Of a stretch of DNA of 47,204 nt, positions 30,846 to 38,910 are shown piece after piece. Within the stretch, counting starts at the first letter, position 1; each line of letters begins with the position of its first letter. A program made the position numbers and the translations under genes. The notes beneath the pieces are model-generated. The model was not told where the DNA came from, ran no database searches, and saw nothing but the letters and a program-made list of their open reading frames with translations. Source of the DNA: Dokdonella fugitiva (lineage in GTDB: Bacteria > Pseudomonadota > Gammaproteobacteria > Xanthomonadales > Rhodanobacteraceae); assembly GCF_004342425.1 (NCBI RefSeq), contig NZ_SLWQ01000006.1:238610-285813 (forward strand), written 5' to 3'.

Positions 30846-31291
30846 CGCGCCTGCTGCTCGCGCTCGCGCTGGCATTGGCCGCCTCGGCCGCAAACGCCGC
30901 GATCGACCCGCTACCGTTCAAGGATCGCGCCGAGGAGGTGCGCTTCCAGAACCTGACCAAGCAGCTGCGCTGCCTCGTCTGCCAGAACGAAAGCCTCAAC
31001 GATTCGAGCGCGCCACTCGCGGCCGACCTGCGTCGCGACGTGTTCGAGCAGATGCGCGCAGGCAAGAGCGACGACGAGATCAAGGCGTGGCTGACCGCGC
31101 GCTACAGCGATTTCGTGCTGTACGACCCGCCGCTGCGCGGCAGCACGTTCCTGCTGTGGTTCGGGCCGCTGCTCGTGCTCGGCGCGGGCGCGACCGCGGT
31201 CGCGCTCAGCGTACGGCGCCGTGCGCGTGCCGCGGCCGCCGTGCAACCCCCGGCGCTGCGCGCGTCGAGCGACGTCGAGGACGACTGGTGA
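30842..31291 (+). CDS. ccmH: Cytochrome c maturation protein CcmH
   Basis: A 149-residue periplasmic thiol protein of the heme lyase complex. A signal peptide (residues 1-20) precedes the motif LRCLVCQN (Cys44, Cys47). A C-terminal span, LLWFGPLLVLGAGATAVAL, anchors it. It corresponds to the N-terminal half of the long E. coli CcmH; the TPR half is the separate ccmI gene, which it overlaps by one base. Confidence 0.94.
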   Translation: MTRLLLALALALAASAANAAIDPLPFKDRAEEVRFQNLTKQLRCLVCQNESLNDSSAPLAADLRRDVFEQMRAGKSDDEIKAWLTARYSDFVLYDPPLRGSTFLLWFGPLLVLGAGATAVALSVRRRARAAAAVQPPALRASSDVEDDW

Positions 31292-32520
31292 TGGCGATCT
31301 TCGTGTTGTGCGCGGCGTCGATGATCGCCGTCGCGCTCGCCTTCGTGCTCGTGCCGCTGCTGCGCCATCGGCGTGCAGGCGCGGACGGCGGACTCGGGGA
31401 ACGCCAGCGTCGCGCGCTCGACGAGGCGCTCGCCGCCGGCGTCATCGACGCCGGCGAGCATGCGCGCAAGCGCGCCGCGCTCGCCTCGACGGCGCAGGCC
31501 CCGGCGCGGCCGTCGCGCGCCGCCTTCGCCGCGCTGTTGCTGGTCGCGCTGCTGCTGCCGGCGTCCGCGCTGCTGCTCTATCGCCTCGTCGGCACGCCGC
31601 AGGCGCTCGACCCGGCCAACCTCGCCACGAACGACGGCCAGCGCGCCGCCGACATGGACCAGGCGATCGCCGCGCTGGCTGCGCGCCTGGCGGAGCAACC
31701 CGACGACGTCGAGGGTTGGGCCCTGCTCGCGCGCGCGTACCAGGCGACCGGGCGCGCACAGGAATCGCTCGATGCCTATCGCCGCGCCCACGCGCTTGCC
31801 AAGGACAACACCGGCATCACCGTCGAATACGCGCAGGCGCTCGCGGTCGTCGCGCCCGGCCATCGCATCGAAGGCGAGGCGCGCAGCCTGCTCGACGGCG
31901 TGCTCGCGGCCGATCCGGACAACCAGCGCGCGCTCTGGCTGGTAGGCATCAGCGAATTCCAGGCCGACCGCTACGATGCCGCCATCGCGCGCTGGAACCA
32001 CCTGCTGCCGTTGCTCGGCCCCGGCCCGGTCGCCGACAGCGTGCGCGAACAGATCGCGCTCGCCGAAGCGCGGCGTGACGGCAAGGAAGCGCCGGCGCCG
32101 CTGCCGTCGACCAACGGCACGGGCGCGGCCGCATCCGCTGCCGCCACGGATTCCGGCACGGCCACGGCGAATGCGCCCAGGCTCACCGTCCAGGTCGCAC
32201 TCGATCCGAAGCTGGTCGACCGCCTCGATCCCGCCGCGACGCTGTTCGTGTTCGCGCGCGCGGCTAGCGGTCCGCCGATGCCGCTCGCGATCCAGCGCCT
32301 GAAGGCGTCGCAGCTGCCGCTCACGGTCACGCTCGACGAGGGCAACGGCATGCTGCCGAACCTCAGGCTCTCGATGTTCCCGCAGGTCGTCATCGGTGCG
32401 CGCGTGTCGAAGTCCGGCAACGCGATGCCGCAAAGCGGCGACCTGCAGGCACTGTCGCCGCCGACGGACGTGCAGCGCAAGGAACCGATCGCGCTCGTGA
32501 TCGACCAGGTCGTACCCTGA
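31291..32520 (+). CDS. ccmI: Cytochrome c maturation TPR protein CcmI
   Basis: A 409-residue apocytochrome chaperone. Two N-terminal spans flank a cytoplasmic loop (LDEALAAGVIDAGEHARKR). TPR repeats occupy about residues 120-270 (WALLARAYQATGRAQESLDAYRRA). A C-terminal beta domain (LTVQVALDPKLVDRL...FVFARA) is as in CycH. It is last in the ccmFGHI block. Confidence 0.92.
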   Translation: MAIFVLCAASMIAVALAFVLVPLLRHRRAGADGGLGERQRRALDEALAAGVIDAGEHARKRAALASTAQAPARPSRAAFAALLLVALLLPASALLLYRLVGTPQALDPANLATNDGQRAADMDQAIAALAARLAEQPDDVEGWALLARAYQATGRAQESLDAYRRAHALAKDNTGITVEYAQALAVVAPGHRIEGEARSLLDGVLAADPDNQRALWLVGISEFQADRYDAAIARWNHLLPLLGPGPVADSVREQIALAEARRDGKEAPAPLPSTNGTGAAASAAATDSGTATANAPRLTVQVALDPKLVDRLDPAATLFVFARAASGPPMPLAIQRLKASQLPLTVTLDEGNGMLPNLRLSMFPQVVIGARVSKSGNAMPQSGDLQALSPPTDVQRKEPIALVIDQVVP

Positions 32521-32540
32521 CGCGCCATGGCGGTCGAGGC

Positions 32541-32556
32541 GTGCGCTGCGGCGCAC
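32541..32556. terminator. Possible terminator between ccmI and merR-type gene
   Basis: GTGCGC (32541-32546) pairs with GCGCAC (32551-32556), and GGCG/CCGCC extends the stem with one bulge. It lies in the 53-base gap between convergent genes. No U-run is present. Confidence 0.3.
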
Positions 32557-32573
32557 CGCCCTTGGCCGCCGGA

Positions 32574-33032
32574 CTAGGCGCGCTTGCGAGCGCGTGAACG
32601 TTTCGGCGCCGCACGCGACGGCGCCGCCATCACCGGCTCGAATGCACCCGCCACGGCCGCCCGCATGAGGCGACGGAAAGTCGGGCATTCGAGATGGCTC
32701 GGCGCGCGGCAGGCAGCGGCGTGGCGCAGGCCGTCGCGCATCGCCGCGAGCGTGCGGATCGTGGCATCGAGTTCGTCGGCGCGCGCGGCCAGGCGTGCGC
32801 GATCGATGCGCGGACGCCCTTGCGCGAAGATCGAGGCGATCTCCTCGAGCGAAAACCCCGCCGCGCGCCCGAGCGCGACGAGCGCGAGCCGCTCGAGCAC
32901 GGCCTCGTCGTACTGGCGGCGCAGGCCGCGCCGGCCGATCGGGCGGATCAGGCCGATCTCCTCGTAGTAACGCAGCGCCGACGCCGACACGCCCGAGCGT
33001 CGCGACACCTCGCCGATGTCCAGCTCGCGCAT
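32574..33032 (-). CDS. MerR family transcriptional regulator
   Basis: A 152-residue regulator. The N-terminal winged helix is DIGEVSRRSGVSASALRYYEEIGLI (5-29), followed by the dimerisation helix. The C-terminal part has Cys108, His113 and Cys116 (CRAPSHLEC), a possible metal or redox site, but not the SoxR cluster pattern. It is divergent from a methyltransferase gene, with a MerR-type operator between them that starts 8 bases from its ATG. The ligand is unknown. Confidence 0.85.
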   Translation of the reverse strand: MRELDIGEVSRRSGVSASALRYYEEIGLIRPIGRRGLRRQYDEAVLERLALVALGRAAGFSLEEIASIFAQGRPRIDRARLAARADELDATIRTLAAMRDGLRHAAACRAPSHLECPTFRRLMRAAVAGAFEPVMAAPSRAAPKRSRARKRA

Positions 33033-33037
33033 GGGGC

Positions 33038-33068
33038 TTGACCTCAAGTCGACTTGAAGTCGTACCTT
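33038..33068 (+). promoter_or_regulatory. MerR-type promoter and operator
   Basis: TTGACC (33038-33043) and TACCTT (33063-33068) are separated by 19 bp, the stretched spacing typical of MerR-controlled promoters. The spacer contains the perfect palindrome TCAAGTCGACTTGA (33044-33057), resembling the SoxR-type box CCTCAAGTTAACTTGAGG. It points toward the methyltransferase at 33109. Confidence 0.65.
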
Positions 33069-33108
33069 GCGCTCACCGCTTCGCGCAAGCAAGCACCGGA
33101 GACCGACC

Positions 33109-33978
33109 ATGCATCCCGAACGCCCCGAACCGATCGACCAGGCCACGCTGTGGAACGGCAGTGCCGGACAGGCCTGGGTCGACGCCCAGGCGCTGCTCGA
33201 CGCACTGTTCGAACCGATCGAGCGCCGACTCGTCGACGACGCGCGCCGCCGATCCGCGCGCCGCGTGCTCGATGTCGGCTGCGGCAGCGGCGCGACGACG
33301 CTCGCGATCGCGCGCGCGCTGCCCGCCGGAGGCCGCGGCACCGGCGTCGACATCTCGCAGCCGCTGATCACCGCCGCGCGCGCTCGCGCGGATGCCGGCA
33401 CGAACGCCGACTTCGTCTGCGCGGACGCGCAACGCCACGCGTTCGACGCCGGCGCGTACGACCTGCTCGTGTCGCGCTTCGGCCTCATGTTCTTCGACGA
33501 CCCGGTCGCCGCATTCTCGAACCTGCGTCGCGCCGCGACGCACGACGCTTCGTTGTGCGGCTACGTCTGGCGCAGCCCGGCCGAAAACCCGTTCATAACG
33601 ACCGCCGAACGCGCTGCACGCCCCTGGCTGCCGCGGATGCCCGTCGCCGATCCGCACGCGCCGGGGCAGTTCGCGTTCGCCGAGCGCGACCGCGTCGCGC
33701 GCATCCTCGCCGGGGCCGGCTGGGCAGACGTGGCGATCGACGCGCTCGATGTGCCGATGCGCTTCCCGGCCGCATCGCTCGAGCGCTATTTCACCCGGCT
33801 CGGACCGCTCGGGCGCATGCTGGCGGACGTCGACGCGTCGACGCGCGCACGCATCGTATCGGCCGCGCACGAGGCGTTCGCGCCGTTCGTGCATGGCGAC
33901 GACGTGCGTTTCGACGCCGCGTGCTGGCGCATCGTCGCGCGATCGACCACCGCGGCGGGCGCGGGAGGATCGCGATGA
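33109..33978 (+). CDS. Class I SAM-dependent methyltransferase
   Basis: A 289-residue Rossmann methyltransferase. The SAM motif is VLDVGCGSG (53-61), followed by GVDISQPLI and FVCADAQRHAF. LLVSRFGLMFFDDPVAAFSNLRRA matches the ubiquinone/UbiE-like group of small-molecule methyltransferases; the substrate is unknown. GGAG precedes ATG 33109. The stop overlaps the DUF2938 gene, and both probably depend on the MerR-type promoter. Confidence 0.8.
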   Translation: MHPERPEPIDQATLWNGSAGQAWVDAQALLDALFEPIERRLVDDARRRSARRVLDVGCGSGATTLAIARALPAGGRGTGVDISQPLITAARARADAGTNADFVCADAQRHAFDAGAYDLLVSRFGLMFFDDPVAAFSNLRRAATHDASLCGYVWRSPAENPFITTAERAARPWLPRMPVADPHAPGQFAFAERDRVARILAGAGWADVAIDALDVPMRFPAASLERYFTRLGPLGRMLADVDASTRARIVSAAHEAFAPFVHGDDVRFDAACWRIVARSTTAAGAGGSR

Positions 33979-34475
33979 ACGCCGTCGTCGCGTACCTCGT
34001 CCACGCGGTCCCGATCGGCTTCGCCGCGACCGCGTTCATGGACCTGTTCGCGCTCGTGCGACGGCGCCTGTCCGGCACGCCGCTGCCCGACTACGCGCTG
34101 GTCGGGCGCTGGATCGCGCACATGGGCCGCGGCCGCTTCCGTCATGCAGCGATCGCAAAGACCCCTGCGGTTCGCGCGGAGCGCGCGCTCGGCTGGGTGG
34201 TGCACTACGCGACCGGCATCGCGTTCGCGGGCCTGCTGCTCGTGCTCGCGGGTCCGGGCTGGGTGCGCGATCCGACCGTGCTGCCCGCGCTCGCGGTCGG
34301 CATCGGCAGCGTCGCCGCGCCGTTCCTGCTCATGCAGCCCGGCATGGGCGCGGGCATCGCCGCGTGGCGCACGCCGGATCCGAGAGCCGCGCGCATGCGC
34401 AGCCTGGTTACGCATGCGGTGTTCGGCGTCGGCCTGTTCCTCGCCGGCTCGGCGCTGCGATTCATCGCGGCGTGA
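33975..34475 (+). CDS. DUF2938 family membrane protein
   Basis: A 166-residue protein with about four spans. SGTPLPDYALVGRWIAHMGRGRFRHAAIAKTPA and the HYATGIAFAGLLLVL region match DUF2938, an inner-membrane family of unknown function. GGGAGGATCGCG precedes the ATG, which overlaps the methyltransferase stop. Confidence 0.78.
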   Translation: MNAVVAYLVHAVPIGFAATAFMDLFALVRRRLSGTPLPDYALVGRWIAHMGRGRFRHAAIAKTPAVRAERALGWVVHYATGIAFAGLLLVLAGPGWVRDPTVLPALAVGIGSVAAPFLLMQPGMGAGIAAWRTPDPRAARMRSLVTHAVFGVGLFLAGSALRFIAA

Positions 34476-34561
34476 CGTTGCGTCGCTGCGTCCGCGATAC
34501 GGTTCCGGCCCTTGTGCGCCGCCGCTGCGGCCCTCAGCTCTCGGCTCACCCTGAGCTGAAG

Positions 34562-35017
34562 ATGTCCGTCATGCCACCACCAGCAGCACGCGTCATGGGT
34601 GTCCGTGCCGGGAGTGCACGCACGCGAAGCGCGCTGTCGAGGGCGCTCGTCGTGCTCGTCGCGGTCTACTTCGTCGCGAGCCTCGCCCACTTCGCGCACA
34701 ACGCCGAGTACATTTCGATCTACCCGAACATGCCCGCCTGGCTCACGCGCGAGAAGGTTTACTTCGCCTGGCTCGCGGTCACCGGCGTCGGCGTGGCCGG
34801 GCTCGGCCTCGTGCGGCTCGGCCTGCACGCGCTCGGCCTCGCGGTCGTGAGCGCGTACGGTGCACTCGGCCTCGACGGACTCGCTCACTACACGCTCGCG
34901 CTCTGTTCCGAGCACACGCTGGCGACGAACGCGACGATCCTGTTCGAGGTCGCCAGCGGATTCACGCTCATGCTCGTCGCCGCCGTCGCAGCGACGAGAC
35001 GCGCCAGCGTGCGATGA
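34562..35017 (+). CDS. Small integral membrane protein, unknown
   Basis: About 151 residues with four hydrophobic segments (RALVVLVAVYFVASLAHFA; VYFAWLAVTGVGVAGLGLV; LGLAVVSAYGALGL; ILFEVASGFTLMLVAAVAA). HFAHNAEYISIYPNMPAWLTREKVY is a distinctive first loop. I do not recognise the family. The start could be ATG 34562, 34571 or 34595; none has a strong ribosome site. It converges on the next gene with a 7-base gap. Confidence 0.65.
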   Translation: MSVMPPPAARVMGVRAGSARTRSALSRALVVLVAVYFVASLAHFAHNAEYISIYPNMPAWLTREKVYFAWLAVTGVGVAGLGLVRLGLHALGLAVVSAYGALGLDGLAHYTLALCSEHTLATNATILFEVASGFTLMLVAAVAATRRASVR

Positions 35018-35024
35018 CGACGGA

Positions 35025-35687
35025 TCAGCGCACGGTCGCCGCGACACGCGGGCGGCGATGCACCTTCACGAGCCAATAGACCATCACGACGAGCACGAGC
35101 AGCACCGGCGCGACGAGCAGCGGCAGCTTGCGCAACGGCTCGGGGATGAACTTCGCCTGGCCGAGGAAGGCCGAGGTCGTGGCGATCCACATCGCGTAGC
35201 TCATGCGCCAGAGATGGCGCGCGAGCCGGCGAGCGCCTTCGATGCGGCCCGCGCGGAGCATGCGCAGGTCGCCGAACGCGGCGAGCAGCGCGACGCTGCC
35301 GAACATGAACAACGGCGGCGCGGGAATGCCGTCGACGCGATGCGCCGTCGACGACACGGCTTCGACGCCGAGCGCGAGCGCGTGCGCACCGATCGCGACC
35401 GCGACGAGCATGAACGCGGTCGCGAGTGCGCGCATCTGCGGCACCGTGCGGCGCACGGCCAGCACGCCGGTCGCGACGAGGTAGAACGTGAGCACCGCGG
35501 CGACGACGTTGACGCGGTTCGGCGAGAAGAACTGCGCGATCACCGCCGCGGTCGTCGTCATCGTCGCCATCGCGACCGCGAACACCCAGCCGCTGCGCCG
35601 ATGCAGCGGCGCGCCCTTCGTCGCGTACAGCGCGACCGCGCCCGCGAGGAGCGCGAGCAGCCCGGCGATGATGTGGATGGCTTTCAT
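35025..35687 (-). CDS. Seven-span membrane protein, DUF2306-like
   Basis: 220 residues with about seven spans. The opening KAIHIIAGLLALLAGAVALYATKGAPLHRRSGWVF, with a His-Arg-Arg after the second helix, recalls DUF2306 membrane proteins. ATG 35687 follows AGGGGACGC. Another DUF2306 gene lies at 37876-38730 on the far side of the LytS/LytTR pair. No role can be deduced. Confidence 0.65.
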   Translation of the reverse strand: MKAIHIIAGLLALLAGAVALYATKGAPLHRRSGWVFAVAMATMTTTAAVIAQFFSPNRVNVVAAVLTFYLVATGVLAVRRTVPQMRALATAFMLVAVAIGAHALALGVEAVSSTAHRVDGIPAPPLFMFGSVALLAAFGDLRMLRAGRIEGARRLARHLWRMSYAMWIATTSAFLGQAKFIPEPLRKLPLLVAPVLLVLVVMVYWLVKVHRRPRVAATVR

Positions 35688-35867
35688 GCGTCCCCTGCAC
35701 GACCGTGACCGCTGCAGGGCCCGGTGCGGTCGCGCTCGCCACAAGGAGGCACGTGACGGACCACGAGGCGGAGGCGACGAACGACGACACGGACGGTTGT
35801 TCGTCGGCCCCGATCGCGGGCTTCCACCTCCCACGTGCGCGGGCCTTCCGTTCGAGCACCGCCGCGC

Positions 35868-35951
35868 GCATGTGTGGCAGCGCCGGAAGGCGCGATGCCC
35901 TTCGTTCCGGCCAGGAAGAAGCATCGCGGCTTCCGCCGCTCCCACATGTGA
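35868..35951. repeat. Palindromic repeat (family A) downstream of LytTR gene
   Basis: CATGTGTGGCAGCGCCGG...GCGCGATGC mirrors GCATCGCGGCTTCCGCCGCTCCCACATGTG, which read on the minus strand is CACATGTGGGAGCGGCGG, a variant of the family A core seen at 11653 and 15913. It fills the end of the 268-base gap between two minus-strand genes and may work as a transcript end. Confidence 0.6.
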
Positions 35952-35955
35952 CCTG

Positions 35956-36738
35956 CTACATCTGGCGGAACAGGTGCAGGTAGCTGCGGCTGACCGGCAG
36001 CACGTCCTTGCGCCCGCGCAGGTGCACGTCGGCGGTCTCGTTGTCGCCGCGCGTGACGTGGCTGACCGCGCGCAGGTTGACGACGACGGAACGATGCACC
36101 TGGGCGAACTGCGCTGGGTCGAGCTGCGCGAGCAGTTCCTTCAGCGGCGTGCGCACGAGCGCCTCGCCGGGCTGGCCGTCGTCGCCGCGCCAGGCGACGA
36201 GCGTGTACTTCGTGTCCGAACGCAGGTAGTCGATGTCGTCGATCGCGATGAGCCGCAAGGTCTGCCCGACCTGCGCGCGTATCCAGCGCAGCGGTGCCGG
36301 CGCGGCGCCGCGCTGCAACTGCGCGGCGAGCTGCTGCAGCAAGGCTTCCGTATCGATCGCGGGCTGTGCCGCGCGCAGGCGCTCGCGCACGCGTGCGACG
36401 GTCTCGGCGAGGCGCTCCATCTCGACCGGCTTGACGAGGTAGTCGAGCACGCCCTGCGCGAATGCCTGCACCGCGTACTGGTCGTACGCGGTCACGAACA
36501 CGAGGTGCGCACGGCGGCCGATGTGGCGCGCGGCTTCGATGCCGGAGATCCCCGGCATGTGCACGTCGAGGAAGCAGACGTCGGGCAGGCGCGCGTCGAA
36601 CAGGCGGATCGCCTCGCGCCCGTTGCGCGCGAGCGCGACGATCTCGAGTTCCGGCCACGCCTGCGCGAGCTGGCGCGCGAGTGCGTCGCGCAGCAGCGGT
36701 TCGTCTTCGGCGATCAGCGCGGTCGGGCGGCCGTTCAT
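35956..36738 (-). CDS. LytTR-type response regulator
   Basis: 260 residues. The receiver domain (6-120) has acidic EDE, phospho-acceptor Asp58 in CFLDVHMPG, Thr in VFVTAYD and LVKPVE. The LytTR DNA-binding domain (about 150-258) has IDDIDYLRSDTKYTLV and FAQVHRSVVVNLRAV. It partners the LytS-type kinase upstream; their genes overlap by four bases. Confidence 0.92.
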   Translation of the reverse strand: MNGRPTALIAEDEPLLRDALARQLAQAWPELEIVALARNGREAIRLFDARLPDVCFLDVHMPGISGIEAARHIGRRAHLVFVTAYDQYAVQAFAQGVLDYLVKPVEMERLAETVARVRERLRAAQPAIDTEALLQQLAAQLQRGAAPAPLRWIRAQVGQTLRLIAIDDIDYLRSDTKYTLVAWRGDDGQPGEALVRTPLKELLAQLDPAQFAQVHRSVVVNLRAVSHVTRGDNETADVHLRGRKDVLPVSRSYLHLFRQM

Positions 36739-37811
36739 ACGCCGGCCTCGCGCGCGGGCAGGTCGAGCTCGGCTTCGACGCCGTGCGGCACGACGCCGTC
36801 GAGGCGCAGGCGCGCCGCTTCGCCGAACACGAGCTGCAGCCGCTCGCGCAAGGTTTCGAGCCCGGTACCGAGGCCGTCGCCGCCAGTGCCGAAGCCGACG
36901 CCGGTGTCGCGCACGCGCACGAGGCAGCGATCGGCGCGACGGCGCACCTCGATGTCGATGCGCCCGCCCTCTTCGCTCGGATCGATGCCGTGGCGCACCG
37001 CGTTCTCGACCAGCGTGAGCACGCTCATCGGCGGCAGCACGAGCCCGCGCGCGAGCGGGTCGACATCGAGCGCGAACTGCAGCCGGTCCGGCATGCGCAT
37101 GTGCATGACCTCGAGATAGGCGCGCACGAGTTCGATCTCCTGGCCGAGCGTCGTCGACGGTTCGTGCAGGCGCGGCACCGCGGCGCGCAGGTAGGCGATC
37201 AGGCTGCCGAGCACGCCCGATGCCTGCGGCGAGCCGCGATCGACGAGTTCGCGCACGTTGGCGAGCGTGTTGAACAGGAAATGCGGTTCGACCTGCGCCT
37301 GCAGCAGGCGCAGGCGCGCGTCGAGCGCGCGGCGTTCGTACTCGCTGCGCTCGAGCTCGAACGCGAGCGCCTGCTTCTGCGCGACCTCCTTGATCTGCCG
37401 CAGCAGCGCGGCGACCGCGATCCACGGCGCGGTGAGCAGGGCGAGCATCGTCATCGCCGAGTAGCCGCCGAGGCGATCCTTGTCCTTGTACCAGGGCTGA
37501 TCGAGGCCGAGCGTGGTCAGCCAGTACGCGATCGCGACGACGAACGGCACCGCGAGCGCGACCGCGATCACCTGCAGCGCCCAGCGCGCGAACCAGCGCG
37601 GCAGGCGCGGCGGCCAGCGCTCGAACACGCCGAACACGCACAACAGCGCGAGCGCGATGAAGAACACGCGACCGTAGAGGATCGCGTACGAGACCTGCCA
37701 CCCCGGCGCGAGCGGCAGGCTGACCACGGCGGCGGCGATCAGCACGACGCGCACGCGCCGCCAGCCGAAGATCGGCGCAGGCGGCTCGTCGATGGGCGCG
37801 GTCGCGGTCAT
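36735..37811 (-). CDS. LytS/YehU-type sensor histidine kinase
   Basis: 358 residues with about four N-terminal spans, then a His-kinase domain with LQAQVEPHFLFNTLANV (His177). The ATPase domain shows LVENAVRHGI (N box) and VRDTGVGF (G box). No extracytoplasmic sensor domain is seen, so sensing is probably within the membrane. It overlaps the response regulator gene and lies next to a DUF2306 gene upstream. Confidence 0.9.
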   Translation of the reverse strand: MTATAPIDEPPAPIFGWRRVRVVLIAAAVVSLPLAPGWQVSYAILYGRVFFIALALLCVFGVFERWPPRLPRWFARWALQVIAVALAVPFVVAIAYWLTTLGLDQPWYKDKDRLGGYSAMTMLALLTAPWIAVAALLRQIKEVAQKQALAFELERSEYERRALDARLRLLQAQVEPHFLFNTLANVRELVDRGSPQASGVLGSLIAYLRAAVPRLHEPSTTLGQEIELVRAYLEVMHMRMPDRLQFALDVDPLARGLVLPPMSVLTLVENAVRHGIDPSEEGGRIDIEVRRRADRCLVRVRDTGVGFGTGGDGLGTGLETLRERLQLVFGEAARLRLDGVVPHGVEAELDLPAREAGV

Positions 37812-37875
37812 GGCGCGAGCATAGTGCAGCCGGCCCGCGCGTGGCGGCGGCACCGCGCCGGCCGCGGCCGGCGCA

Positions 37876-38730
37876 TCAGATGCGCGGCAGCCAGAGGATC
37901 GCGCCCGCGGCCGCGATGCCGCCGGCCATCACGAGCGTCGCCGCGCCGAGTCCGAACGCCATCGCGAGCTGCACGCGCGCGCTGCCGCGCTGCGCGCGGA
38001 TGTAAAGCTCGAGCAACGCGAGCGGCACGAGGTACTGCGCGAACGCGAGGAAGGACAGGAACGGTCCGGAGAACGTCTTCGGATCGAAGCCGGCCGGCCC
38101 CTGGTTCGCGACGATCCATGCCATCAGGCCGATGCGGAAGAACCAGACGCCGCCGACCGCGAGGAACAGGCGCAGCGCCCAGCGCCGATGCGCGTCGTAG
38201 CGCCGCGCGCGCGCGGCGCGTACGGCGAGGAACGCGAAGGCGAGGATGAGCACGGCGTCGAGGCTGATGCCGAGGTGCTGCACGAACTGCTCCGGCTTCG
38301 GACGGCTCCACACCATGAACAGGCCGCCGAGTGCGGCGATGACGCCCGCCGTCGCGAACACGCGACCGTTCCAGCGATGCACCGCAGGCCACCGGCTGCG
38401 GATGCGCGGCACGAGCTGCAGCGCGCCGCCCGCGACGACCGCGAGGGCGAACACGAGGTGCGACGCGAACACGAGGTTGCCGACCGTGTCGCCGGGCGCG
38501 TAGGCGCCCTTGACCACCGCATTCCACGCTTCCGGCCGGCCGGCGAGCGCGCTGCGCGCATAGAACATCACGATGTAGAACGCGAACAGCAGCTGGCCCG
38601 CGACTGCAACCACCCACCAGGCCGCGGCGACGCCGCGCAGGGCCCTGCCACCCGCCCGTGCTGGCGCTTGCGGCATCGCAACGGCTTCGGCGGGTTCGAG
38701 CGTATCGGCGGTGGCGACTAACGGCGGCAT
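37876..38730 (-). CDS. DUF2306 family membrane protein
   Basis: 284 residues with about seven spans. HLGISLDAVLILAFAFLAVRAARARRYDAHRRWALRLF is the family signature, and NLVFASHLVFALAVVAGGALQLVP precedes it. His residues in the helices suggest cofactor binding, but none is proven. ATG 38730 has GAGG upstream. A 64-base gap separates it from the kinase gene, so it may be co-transcribed with or controlled by the two-component pair. Confidence 0.8.
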   Translation of the reverse strand: MPPLVATADTLEPAEAVAMPQAPARAGGRALRGVAAAWWVVAVAGQLLFAFYIVMFYARSALAGRPEAWNAVVKGAYAPGDTVGNLVFASHLVFALAVVAGGALQLVPRIRSRWPAVHRWNGRVFATAGVIAALGGLFMVWSRPKPEQFVQHLGISLDAVLILAFAFLAVRAARARRYDAHRRWALRLFLAVGGVWFFRIGLMAWIVANQGPAGFDPKTFSGPFLSFLAFAQYLVPLALLELYIRAQRGSARVQLAMAFGLGAATLVMAGGIAAAGAILWLPRI

Positions 38731-38910
38731 GCGAGCATCCTCGATGAGATACGCGCAGCCTAGCGACGCCTTGCTCGCGCACGAACCCGCGTGCGACGAG
38801 CGACGGTGGCGACGGCACGAACGACGTCCCTGCGCGACGGAACGCGCGGCAGGGATCCGCCCTTCAGCCCGCCCGGCGTACCCGTCCGTGGTCCCGCGCC
38901 CGGTTTCGCA

